A stretch of DNA of 64,000 nucleotides, from NCBI RefSeq assembly GCF_022539315.1, contig NC_066315.1, positions 102,157,990 through 102,221,989 on the forward strand, written 5' to 3'. This stretch comes from Serinus canaria. Lineage: Eukaryota; Chordata; Aves; Passeriformes; Fringillidae. This document shows positions 24,385 to 37,068 of the stretch, piece by piece. The translations under genes and the position numbers were made by a program. Under the pieces are notes generated by a model, which searched no databases, had not been told where the DNA came from, and saw only the letters and a program-made list of their open reading frames with translations. Positions within the stretch are counted from its first letter, which is position 1. Each line of letters opens with the position of its first letter.

Positions 24385-26251
24385 TCTACTGGAACACACC
24401 CCAGTGTTCCAGTATTTATCCCATGTGCACTTACTCTGCCTTTCCAGTCCTACTTTATCCCTCTTTTTCCCACAAATGAATCCCCCCTCAGCCTTGACAC
24501 TTCCTCAGATGCAGCTCCTTCAACACTCCTCCTTACCTTCAATCCCAGGCAGGGGTTTCTGCCCCTTCAGCTGGAGGAGTCCCCACAGCAAGGTGATGAG
24601 CTCCCTGCTTACAGGCTTCTGACTTGACCACTCCATTCCTGGCTGTGGAGTAAGCTGGCTGCAGGCAGCAATTCAGAAGACAAGCTGCCTCCCCAAAGCT
24701 GTGACAAGGACATCTAAACTGAAATAATTTGTTTGTCAAGTAACTCAAAAGAACGTTTAATGCGGAGGCCAGTCCCCTGGCCACAGGAGAAAAAGAAGAG
24801 GATGATCATAATATTTCTTAAAATGAACAGAAAAGTGGATTCTTTCCTCATCCCGTCCACCAAAGCTGTTCTGTTGTGAAAACTCTGGAGGGGGAAAAGT
24901 CAGCTGGTAGAAGATGTTTTTGTACATGGCTTGCTGCCCCACAGTTACTGTGCAAGGCAGCAAAACTGGCTGTCAGATGGAGGCTGTCAGTCTGTGTCAT
25001 GGTGAGGGTAGCTCTCTGTTCTGCCTCGTGTAGCAACCTCTAAAGCAAGGAGACAAGTCCCTTGGATTGGCCAAGTAATGGCAAGCATTTACTCTGCTTC
25101 TCCCACAACTCTTTTGCAAATAAAAAGTTCTCTATTCAAATGCCCAGTGTACCTTCTGAGACACCTAGGTAACCTGCCCTCGCTTGAATGGGAGGTGTCC
25201 CGGCCATATTTCAGACCAGTATTTGCAGAGGTAATGCCTTGTGTGGCTATCTCACTAGAGGAGATCCAAGCTTGGCTGGAAGCAAGCCTTTTGTGATTCC
25301 TATCCTCACAGAGCCACATAATAGAAGAGGACTGTGATCCAAAAGCTAAGCTTTCATTAACGCCAAAATAAAACTCATTTATAAATAGAATGCGAACCAG
25401 GTCATTCTTGCCAATCCAAGTTTGTAGACAGTCTGAAATAACAGCTCTGAGCAGTATATAAACTGTTCCCATTCTTCTCAATGTGGTGCTAACTAGGAAA
25501 TCTAATTATCACAATTTAAATGTCAGCATCATTAAATGTTTTGCTACTGAATACTCTAACAGAAACATCCAGTTAATATGCACTTATTACATTCCCAAAC
25601 CACCTCCCATATTTTTCACCGTGTGCCAGATGTACCACCTGTCCTCTGCCCAGTCACCAAAACCTCTAGATTCCTCCCTGCAATTTTTACTACAAAGTAA
25701 TTTAGCATTGTCAATCTGACAGCCTAGGATACATCTTGAAAAGCTGGAGAGAAGGTAAATAAAATTTGGTGTTGAAACAAAGACAGCAAGAAATCCGTTG
25801 CATGCAGCAATACTAATTTAATTGAATATAATACTGGTTTTAGTATTCTTTTTTTACATTCAGTTTGACCCAGTAAGATGTTCATGATTGCTTTCATCTG
25901 GATCTGATGGCATTTCGGACAGTTTCATTCCAGTTTGTTGAGGAGCTGGTAACAAAGATGTTGGCTAGAAAGATGAGGCAACACATAGGGGTAAATATTA
26001 GTCAGAAGAGCAGTTGCTGCTGGTTCCTCAGTACAGGCACTTTTCACTGGTAGTTGCATATGCTGTGCCAGAGGCCATATTGAGCAAATGGCTGTTAAAA
26101 AGTTGCAAATAAACTCATGATTTATTTCACTATTCACCCAAAGCTTTTTTTTTTTTTTTTTTGCTTCCTGTTGAAGATAAGAAGCTTTGTTTGAAACACT
26201 TGAATCAAATGGTTACTTGAAATAAAAATTGAAATTTCAGACTCACTCATG
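24385..26251. other. Non-coding stretch, poly-T near its end
   Basis: No gene is recognised. An 18-base T-run lies at 26145-26162, about 90 bases before the CR1 tail. A 130-codon minus frame (25089-25481) has no recognisable domain. Confidence 0.5.
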
Positions 26252-27300
26252 ACAGAATCATAGAATCATTACGGTTGGAAAAGACCTTCAAGGTCATAGA
26301 GTCCAACTGTTAATACAGCACTGCCAAGCCCACCACTAAACCATGTTCCCAAGTGCCACATCTACACACCTTTTAAACACCTCCAGGGAGGTGACCACCA
26401 CTTTCCTGGGCAGCCTGTTCCAATGCCTGGCAACTCCTTTCATGAAGAAGTTTTACTAAATCTCTTCTAGAAAACTCGAGGTCATTTCTTCTTTTCCTTT
26501 TAATTGGTACTTTGGAGAAGAGGCTGAACACCACCATTACAACTTCCTTTCTGTTAGTCGTAGAGAAAATTGAGGTCTCTCGTGAGGTTCTTTTTCTCCA
26601 GGCTTAACACCTCCAGCTCCCTCAGCTGCTCCTCACAGGACTGTGCTCCAGACCCTTCACCAGCTGCACTGACCTTCTCTGGGCACGCTCCAGCAGCTCA
26701 ATGTCCTTCTGAGCTGAGGGCCCAGAACTGAACACAGGATGTAAGGTGTGGCCTCACCAGTGCTGAGTACAGGGGGGACAATCACTGCTCTGGTCCTGCT
26801 GGCCACACTGCTGCTGATACAGGCCAGGGTGCCCTTGGCCTGCTTGGCCACCTGATCATACACTGGCTCATGTTCAGCCACCAGCTCCCAAAGGACCTTT
26901 TCCCCCAGAGTGCTTTCCAGCCATGCTGCCCCAGCCTGTAGTTCTGCAGGGACTGCAGGACCCAGCACCTGGTCTTGTTAGAAGGGTAGTGAAGCTGATG
27001 AAGGTGTGAGCACCCATCTTCATCCATGGGAAGGCAGTTGCTCTGCAAGAATGTTGTCGGAAACAGTATCAAAATCTTTACAAAACTCTAGGTAGACAAT
27101 ATGACAATATCCACAGCATTCCCCTCATCCACTAAGCATGTCATCTTTTCCTAGAAGGAGACTGGGTTAGGCAATCAGGACCCATGTTTCACAAGGCCCT
27201 GCTGGATGATTGTCCTGCATGTGTCATGGCATTCAATATGGTCTGCTCCATGAGCTTCCACGGCACCCAGATCAGACTGACAGACTGACAGACCTCTAGT
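26252..27300 (-). repeat. CR1 LINE fragment, reverse orientation, internally deleted
   Basis: The element reads on the minus strand. Its 3' end is the 'acagaatcatagaatcatt' octamer tail at 26252, followed by 'acggttggaaaagacc', then the 3' UTR and the C-terminal reverse-transcriptase region up to the block around 27200-27300 (the complement of the 'ggtgccgtggaagctcatgg' line). Between about 26985 and 27005 the line jumps from the 'ctggtcttgttagaa' block to the 'gccatccatggg'-type block, so roughly 200 or more bases of the usual CR1 sequence are missing. Minus frames at 26657-26968 and 26782-27072 are remnants in different frames, which shows frameshift decay. There is no poly-A and no target duplication, as expected for CR1. 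Confidence 0.9.
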
Positions 27301-30300
27301 AACAAGCCTGTAATGACCTAGAGTTTGTATGCACAAAGCGTAGTATAAATTATTATACTGAAATGCACATTCTATGCATGAAAAAAGCAAGAGATGAAGA
27401 GATGGGTTGATGTAGAACTGCTGCAGTATGGCTCTGAGCTGCTGAAAAGTTGGGTTCTGAAAACCCTGAAAACCCTGTGGTTGAAAGTTCCTTCTGCTGC
27501 CGTGTCCAAAGGGCACCCATGCATGGCAGCACATGTGCCAAAGCAAGTCCTGTGGCTGGAGCAGGCTGAGCTCTCACACAGCTCCTGAACATGTCTGTAG
27601 CCAGTAGGGGAATAGTTCTGCCCATGACACAAGCTGATGTCTGTCCCAGGCTGATCCGACCCCAAATGTAACATTGGTCAATAAGAGAGACAGATCCAGA
27701 GCTAGCAGCCAAGGCTTCTTGAGGAAAGGTACTGACACCTAACTTTGCTGGCAAAGAAATGTGTCCAAAGTAAAAACTGCAACCTGCAGAACCTGTGAAT
27801 AGAGCCCCATCCTCATAGGTCCTCCATGGATCACCATAGGTATCTTACATTGCAAGCCATCACTTCTCTGAGTGGTTGCCATTGCTTCTCTGAGTCATGG
27901 TAATGTCCTTAAAATAACAAAATATATTATAGAATTTACCTCTTGAGATCATGGGTTTGAGGTAAGACCATAAGCTAGAGTTGCAGTCCTGACAAGAAAG
28001 GCTGTACCTGAATTCCTGATGGCAAAACATATTTAATGTGAATTACACTGGAGTGCAGAGATGGCAGCAGCCGATGACATTTTAGACTGACTCTCCAGCG
28101 TCTCTTGTATCAATAGATGTATAAACAACTGCCCCAGGAGCTGTGCAGATGGAGCAAAATGAACAACCAGGTCTCTGAACTATAGCCTTCTTTCCAGATG
28201 TTCTTGTGAGACACGGGTTACAAAAAATGTCTCCCTGATGATGTCACCTTGGACAGGAAGAGAAAAAGAGAGCTTCCTTTGCCAAGGCACCTGTACTTAC
28301 TACATTCTCTCTTTCCTTTAGATAACATCACTGCTGTCAAAATCAAATTGAATACTTCATAGTTTCAAATCAGGAAACATGAGTGTTCTCTCAGAAAAAT
28401 CCATAGGTGCGATTCAAATTGCAGTTCCCTTTAAAATGTAGGCCACTGCAGTCTGTGCAGTTGTTCCCAAGTTTTCCAAATCAGCAATTTTCTAGAAAAA
28501 GGGAAGGCCCAGTTTTCACTGGCACCCACTGTAGACTTCAAATAGATGCTTACTGTGATTTTGGAAACAACTGATCAATGAGCACATTAGCAAAGGGACT
28601 TTATCCCCCATATAACTGGCATGTAACTTCAAAAATCCCCTCGTTTAGTACTCCAAAGAGGTCCTCTATTCACTTAAGTTGATTAGGTCACTTCTGAACT
28701 TGGTGTCTCAACTAAAAAGTGTAGTGTGGGCTACTGCTTGTTTTGGGCAACCTCCAAGAGCTAATTGGTAGTTCTTTGGATGCAGCTTTGCCATCATTTT
28801 TGGGATGATACACCAATGAAAAAAAAGAAAAAGATTCATAGCCAGTCCACAGAGACCAAAGATCTCTGGTGAGGAACTTGGTGAGGAACCATAAGAGAGC
28901 AATTCAGATGGAAACAGCATTGGATTTCTAAGGGTATTTTGTTCTTTTTATATCTTTTCATCTCTTTCCAGTCTGCTGATGCTCAGAGCATAGAGTGTGT
29001 GGTCTCATTGCAGCCATCCAGAAGGAGAGAATTAGTGGTCTGCTCCATGACAAGATTAAAGAAAACAGACTAGTTAAATAAATAAAAGTTTAGTTGGATA
29101 CGAGCATTGTCAGTGGGAATGAAAACCAATCCAAATTTTAAAGTACCCATTCACAGAGGAAAAAATTAGAAAAATATCCAGATATTCAGTGGTGGGTCAG
29201 ATCTTAAGCCTCTCTAAGGAAAAATATTCTCCAGAGGTGAGTGGAATCTTAGCTCCCAGAGCAAGTCTGTGGCAGGATCTGGAGCTCATCTGTGAGTCTC
29301 AGGATGGTGCTGTCTGGAAGTGCAGTATTTCCAAGCAGGCAATGCTTTATTGTGTGCCATACTGCAAATACTTTTGCTGTTCTGATCTTACCAGACTGTG
29401 AACTATTTTCTTTCCTGCTCCTGGGGGATCTCACAAAGGAAAAGTATAAACAAACAAACAAAATCTTCTCTTTGTTCCCATGTCCTCTGACTGTTCAGTG
29501 AAGTTCTCCTGTGAAGAAGAGGCCTGAGCTGCAGCTGAATGGGCAAGCTGAGCTGAATAAATTCATTTTGATGAGTTGAGATCTCAGAACTCCTCATGGC
29601 AGAAAGTGCATTGATACAGATCCATCAAAGCATTTAAAAACTATGTCCAAGGCTCTTAGTACTGGTGATATTTGACCTATAATAAAAGTAATTTACTTGG
29701 CATCATCCCTTCCAGAAAGAGAACACACTAATGGCTTGTTATTTGATAAGTGATTTCAGTGGAAACATTTCTCATTCTTGAATAAGGATTTCATCCATAA
29801 AGAGAGTATCAAATCAATGGTAGAGGTCTTTGCTAAAATGAAAAACTATTTGGAGACCCTTTGAAAAGTCCTTTCCTTTGGCTCAGATAGTTTGCATAAA
29901 GCAACATGATGAGGTTTCCACTTTGAAAACAACTTTCACTGAAAATAGAAGAAAAATTTTAACCAACAAAGTATCTTTTACTTGATATAGCTTTTGCTCT
30001 AATAAATTATTGCTTCCTGCAAATGGTCTACTGATCAAAATAGAAAATGAATGTACTTTTTATTCTACCTATGTGTGCTATTGAAATTTTATTTTGTTCA
30101 GCTACTATAAAAGGGATTTCTTTTTTTCTCAAACGTCTTTCTTTCCAATTGAATAAATATATTAAAAATACGTAACACAAAACACATACTAGGAAAAAAA
30201 CTTGCTTAAATGTAGAACTTAGAGGAACTAATATGGTTTCTGCATTATTTATTTTGCAAGGAGCAAAAAATGCTGGCCAGGAAGTAGCTGAGTCATATTA

Positions 30301-33300
30301 ACCTCTGCCAGCCTGAAAGCTGGAGATACTCAGAGATGGGTGTAGGCAGCTCTAAAGCATCCCCAGGTAACTGCAGTGCAGAACTGGATGAGGTTGACTT
30401 TAGTAAAAGGAAAAGTGCATAATGTCTGGAGAGATGAGGGATTGCAATGGCTATCTGTTGGTCTTTGAAGAATTTTTTTTTTTTTCCAAAAACCTCATGT
30501 TTGTGTTTATCAGCAGTACCAAAGTTCACTGGTGGAATTTTTTATGAAAACATAGTTCTTAAATAAGTATTTCAAATTTTTCAAAGAAAGCCATTTTGCA
30601 AAAATGAACAGTAGCATTTGTAATAGCTAAGGAACAGAAACCTCTTATGTACCTCACAGTAGTCTCCTAAACTGCTAGTAAAGAATATTCAGATGTATTT
30701 TCTTTATTTTATTAATTCACTTTTCTTTCTTAACAAATGCTTTCTCCTTATCATTTTTACATGGTTTAATTAATCAAGACTAGTGAGATCAGCCTTATTT
30801 CTATTCAGGAGGAAAAAAAAGATAAGAACCAACCACAAGAGTCATCATCATCCTGGTAAGAGTTACTCAGATGTGCTGTTTGCTTAATAACCAGGGAAGA
30901 TAAAGTTTTCTATTTTACTGAAAGCACGCACTGTGTTTGGAAAAATTCCTTATCTCTCTGTTTCCTAAATACCAATGTGGAAATTGAGAAAAATGGCCCC
31001 TCCTGTTACACCCATACGGGAGATGATCTGCAGCCTGCAGGATGCGTTTGGTTGTGCCAAGCAGTTCCTGCTACTCTTAAATCCTGAAGGATTATTGTTC
31101 AAAGGAAACTGGAGACGTCCAAACCCATGTCTCACATCCTGGAGGTTTTAGAGTTTCCATGGGATTAATTATTTACTGAGACCTAGTTTGGGTCTGGAGT
31201 ACAGTGAGGGAAATTGCATTTGAGTCTGACAGCACAATATTCACCTCTCTCAAGTCTGAACTCAGCCATCGGTGTCTGCATCAGCTGCATCAACCAGTCA
31301 CCAACTGGAATAAAATTTGAAATACTTTAGGAGCAATTGCTGATGGTTTTCTGCCTAGAAGCAAGATAAAACAGATTATATCTGCAATTCTGAGGCACTC
31401 TTTTAATTCTGAAATGGTAATGTTTTCTAGACCAAAATGCAGTTAAAGGGAGGGACAGATAAAAATGGATAATAAATTATCCTGGTTTATTGTATGTCTT
31501 TTGATAACATTTTCTAGACATGTGTTTGTAGGACTGAGGTTATAAATCTACAGTTTTAATTATAGAATTCTGAAGTTAAGAATATTGAGTCTGTGCTGTC
31601 AAATCTTTAATTCTGAGATGTTTCTTCCTTGTTAATAAATGGAATTATTTTGCCAAGGAATTCCATTGATTTTTTTTTTCCATTTTGCATTTCATTCATG
31701 ACCACTTTGATTTTTCAGAAAAAAAAAACCATTTCTTCAACAACAAAATTTGTTGGAGAGTTGAACTTCTAGTTACTTTTACTGCAACATCCTTCTTACT
31801 TCATGGTAAAGTTATTCCATAGGATTTTCTCTCTGTGTTGTGACTTACTTTAAAAAGGACAATGGACAGAAAAATCGTGCAATTCTTACAAATCTCTGAC
31901 ATTGATGTAGAATGCTTTAATGCAATATAAATGGAAAGTTTCTTTGTAAGACTTTGGAAAATTATCCTGTTTAGGCTGCAACAGTCCATAGCAACACAAA
32001 ATCATCTTCATTGTGTCTTTATCTTATATCACAGTAACCCTCGGTAGTCAGTATATATTAGCCATCTTCCTTCTGTTTATTATAAATCTGAATTAAAATC
32101 TCAAATCCTGTTCCAATACCCTGCTTTATTAGCTTTATTGTAGGCATGAAATCTAGTTCATAATGTTCTAATAGAGGAGAGCACTTAATGGTTGTATATA
32201 AAAGTAATTTCATTCCTTTAGATGCTTTATTGAGCAAGGTGCTTGAGGATTAAAATTATCCATAATGTTATCAAAGAATGTAAAACATATTGAAAAAGTT
32301 TAATAAACAACATAAAAATGTGCACATTTCTGTTATCAAGAGGAAAGGTCACGGAGTAAATGCAAACTGACAAGTTTAATTCTAATATTAACTTTGAAGG
32401 CACAATACATCCTCTGAAGTGGAACAGTCACAGGCTTATTGGAGAAATGGTGACCCATAAACCACATGACTGATCTTCTTCCCAAACTGCTGATCACACT
32501 TTTCAGTGGCTTTCTAGTTTCCTGGACAGGTGTCAGGCTCTGCTCCCTGCCACGGCAGATCATGGGGCCTCCTCCAAAATCAGTGCCACACATCCCTTTA
32601 CACTACCCATGACTCTGGCACATGGCATGTATGGCATGGAATGGCAGGTGTGGTCGCAAGCAGTTTGGAAAGATTTTTAGAATATAAATTAATTTGTGAA
32701 TAACAGACTGACAGAACAAGGCTTAATGGCTGCAAGCAAGACAGCCTGCTAGGTTTGGTGTGTAAGGTTTAGTGTAGTGGGACAGAATGCCATAAATAAT
32801 TCATAGAAAAAGTTATGGCTCTCTCTAAAATAATACATATATGGATATGTATATTCATTTTTATTCTTTAAGGATTTTATATATTCTTCAGTCTGCACAC
32901 AAGTAACACTCAGAAGTCAGAAAACATATTACTCTTTCTACGCTGCTAATAATCCAGAATATGAGACTTCTGCTCTTTATATGCTCTTTTCAGTTGTCCC
33001 ACTAGAGTGATGACCACAAGAAGTAACCATTCAGTCTCACCCATAAACCTCACTCTATTTTACAGGTAGGCGGTGTAATCAGAATTTTTTTTATGCCTAG
33101 TCTCCACGTTAATATCCATGCTAGAAGTCATAATTAAAGCTAATTGCTATCTTCTGTTGGGCCAAGACTCCAAAGTGGACAAGCTGTATCCTTTGCTGAC
33201 AGTCTTATTGTCTTTCCAGCAATACTTGAAAAATTAGGCCCTCAGATATGAAAAGCTATTTTCCTCCACTCACATGATTATGAATTATGCTACAAGTATT

Positions 33301-36300
33301 AAAAAATTACTGAACTTAGACATATCCATTCTGCTGCTTTTGCAGTTGTGTGCATTTGATTTTAGTGCGTGGGGTTAATAAATGTTATAAAAGCAGTTAA
33401 ATATGTCAACAAATTTGTAGTTATTGAGTCTAATTGATGCTATTCTGTATTTCCTTATGCATTACCTATTGTTTGCAGGATCTATTTCATCTCAGCTCAT
33501 TTGAAGTCTTTTGTTTTTTAAGTAGGGCCCTCATGAATGATAATAATCTTTTTTTACTGTAATAAGTAAAAAGTCTATTTGAAATCCTATTTTAATAATT
33601 AGTTTTGATCCTTTTTGTTGAAATTGAAAATGAGATTAAAAACAGATTTCATGTTGATACTCACCCAAGACAAACATTATCTCACTAAGGAATTGCCATC
33701 TTCTCTCTTTCAGTCAGTACTGTGGACGGGCTGAACTGATTTTCTGGATTTTTTTAATGGTATATGTACCACTTGTCTTGTGATAACTTTTGCAGCTGTC
33801 AGGAAGTTTAACCCTTCCTCTCCAGAATTTGAAATCCGTGGTCTAATGAGGGACAACAGTATGGTCTGAAAACACATGTAAGTTCACTAGACAGTCCTGC
33901 TTCAAGCATTTTTTATTTTTGCATATAACATGCTGTGCAGGTTATGATTCTTAAGTATTTGGGATGATTCTTTTGCAATCAATCCATGATCCGTGCTGCT
34001 AAATCACATACAATAATCTAAGTGGTTTTATTAGTAACTGTCACAGTAACTGTAAGTGACATTGAGGAATGACATAGCCATAAAATAAAAGCTGTCAGGA
34101 AGCACCTTTACAAACTTTCTGATCCTCAGAATGTTTTCAGTTCACTTGTCATCTTTATTTTTTCAACTATAAAAGCCAAAGCTTTAAAAGAAAATAGTGA
34201 AAAGGCAGCTACACAAGCATGCTCTGCTTAATGTGTTAGGTTTCTTAGCAGCTCACATCAAAACAAGCCCAGCCTTACCTACAGCTGGACCTGGCTCTCC
34301 ACACCCATCCTAGCCCTCCTATGTCAGCAGATGCAGTGCCCATCTGGCTGGAGGCTGTCCTCTGAGGGCCACCCAGCAGGAGATGTGGCCAGGAACTGTG
34401 AGAGGGAGAGCACAGGCTCAGCAGAGCAGGGCAAGCCCCACAAATCACAGCACCTGCCTTGGAACTGGCTCTGATCCCCAGCTATAGCAAAAGGCAATTA
34501 TAAGCCCCTACTACTGCACATTGTCAAGAAAAAAAAAAAAAAGAAAGAAAGAACAGCAAGAGAGTATAAAAAAAAAAAAACCAAAATACCAAAAACCCAA
34601 GGGTCTGCAGCTTGCAAATGCTTGTAAAATTTCAATCTGTAGGCTCATCTCAAACTCCTGAGAACCTGAATCCTACTTCTCCTCCCCTCTCCCTACATGT
34701 CAAAGCTTATCTCCTACTTCAGAGAGCTATGTACCCTTCCCAGCCCAGCCCTTGGCACAAACAAGGTGCATGAGAAGACAAAAATGGGGAGCTTCCATGC
34801 TGGGCTTTGGGTATGAGTCCTTAGCATTGCAGTGGGGTGGTAATGCCAAATAATATTCCAAATAAGTATTCATCTGTCTTTAACTATGAGGCACCTGCTC
34901 GTTCAGAGGATTAAGGCATATGTTTGTATCCCCCTGGGTTGCTAGACTTCTTCTGTGAGTGTTGGCAGAGGAAATGCAGGCTCGAATTTTCACCTTCAGA
35001 TTGGAGCTATTTTTGTTGTATCAGTGAAAAAGCCCAAATTACAAACAGCCATCTAAAAGTACAGAAACATAATTTCCACCGTCAAATTAAAAAAGGTTTA
35101 GTCAGACATGACAAAAAGCATTTTATGTGAGCTTCATGAACATGTTCAGGAGAAAGGATGAATTTTCAACAAGCTGAAAAGGGACACATTAAAAGCAAAT
35201 GTAATGAAGCTTTGCTGTTCTAGTTCTGTGTAGCATGCTGAAGGGATTTTTCATGTCACTGGGGTGGAGAGCAGTGCTTCTCTGGAAGCATTTCCCTAGA
35301 CAGCCTCAGGAAATCAAGCTGTGACACACATCTGGATAGCTCTGTACACAAATGGCACCACACTTAGAGACGGAGTTGGCATGGAAAAACCCGTGGTCCA
35401 TGCACCATTACGCTTTTCTGCAAATTCTCAGCTCAACAAGAACCATAAGTAGACTGAACAGCTTTGTCAGCAAGTGACTATTTTTCCATACCACAGACCA
35501 TCAGATATAAAACTTTACCTGGAGAACCATCTACAGGACAGCTGGCTAATATCTGACCATTTCGAAAAAGATATCAAACCACAAATCTTCCAAAAAGCAC
35601 AGTAGGAAATATGAAACATATTGGAAATATATTGGACCATAGCATGATCCACTGTTTGCACTGAAATAATAGGTGTGGAAGATTAATACATTCAGAGAAA
35701 TCAGAACAGCTCAAAAATTCGTCAGAGTGGAAGTATTTAAGCAGCTGAAAGGGTTATTCATACAAATTAGATGTTGCTTTACTGTTTATCCCTAAAGGAA
35801 AAAAGGTTTCATAACTTTGTGGAAGATGCTGTATTGCTCCAAGGCTGCAATACGCATCTTTTTCAGTCTGTTTTGTGAGAGGAGTTCTAATTGACAGCGG
35901 GATGGGACTCTAGCCTGCTTTATGGAAGACTGATTTAAGTGCTTTAGGTTATATGGTGTTGCAGTTAGATAAGGCTGCTCCTTGCAGGAAGCCAAAGTTC
36001 ACAGAGTTCTAGGGTTGCTTCAAGTCGACATTGTTTTTACAAGTTGGGAAAAAAATCTGTTTGTTAAAATAGAAATGTTTTTTTCACTGAAACACAGAAG
36101 GACAAGAGAGTTAGAAGATGTCTTCCTGTTTGTGAGATCTTTCTCTGGGCTTTTCAGGGCTGGAAAGAAAAAAAAGTCATTTATTCTTGGCTACCTTTCT
36201 GGGGCCACACACATACTCTGCCTGTCCGGTTGCCTGCTTGGTTTGTGCTTCTTTCCACCCACAAGCTAATGCAAAGCTTCAACCAAATCAATGCCCCATT

Positions 36301-37068
36301 TCCTGGTTTTGCAACCAATTTCCAGTGAAATCCCTCTAGCCATATGGCTGAGCTTCCAATCCAGCCTTCCTATATTGTGTTGAACTTTGGGCGGTGGCTC
36401 GTCTTGTTTCAATTACCACTAAATAAATGAGGCTTTAATTCCTCTTTCATTTCATCTAAAAGAAAGACGATCAGCATGCCCTTCCACTCCAGTGTGGTCT
36501 AGGATTGTCCAGACTTCACACTTGCAGGCAGCCACCAGTTCTGTCCCAAAACACAATATGCCTCCTGCACATTCACGTCAACCAGACCAAGGACAGATGT
36601 TTCTCTGGTTTTACTGCACTTTTGGCCTGGACTGATGAGCCATTATAAGGCAGAATGGCCCATCTGCAATACTGCCTTCTCCTTCACATTGACATAGCTT
36701 TCCGATTGAAAATCATCTAATTTGTTTTAATTTGAAACATGGGAGTGTATGTGTTCTATCCCAAACTTTGAACAGAAGTATTTTCATTTCAAACTAAAGA
36801 ATATACATACTTGGCAGCGCTAACTGGGGGATCCATGTGGACTTATTTAATTTTTCAGATTAACTCAGAAATAAATTTGATGGCAATGGATGAAAAAAAT
36901 GCTCTTTATTTTACAAGCATAATATGGTTTTAATATGCTGGCATGTTGTTAATGATGCATAACATATTTCCGTTCATCAAAGTCAGAAAATGGAATTGCA
37001 GTGGAGCCATTTGTTGTTTTCTCATTGAGAAGTAGGAAGAATGTGCTCTGTGCAGTATCTGAATTACT
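27301..37068. other. Long non-coding stretch
   Basis: This is nearly 10 kb of AT-rich sequence without a recognisable gene. Overlapping minus-strand frames of 133, 100 and 123 codons between 27175 and 27754 are the only coding-like signal and are discussed as a finding. An A-rich tract lies at 34527-34600. The 36300-37000 part has unique, non-repetitive texture and might contain regulatory DNA, but nothing specific can be named. Confidence 0.45.
34527..34600. repeat. A-rich low-complexity tract
   Basis: Two A-runs (14 and 13 bases) are separated by a GAAA/GAAC tetranucleotide patch and followed by A/C-rich sequence. It is simple sequence only. Confidence 0.85.

Noticed and set aside
23989..24627. 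212-codon frame with HPSI-type repeats and minus-strand MDGW-type repeats
   Set aside because: They are translations of the (ATCC)n microsatellite and its flanks, not a repeat protein.
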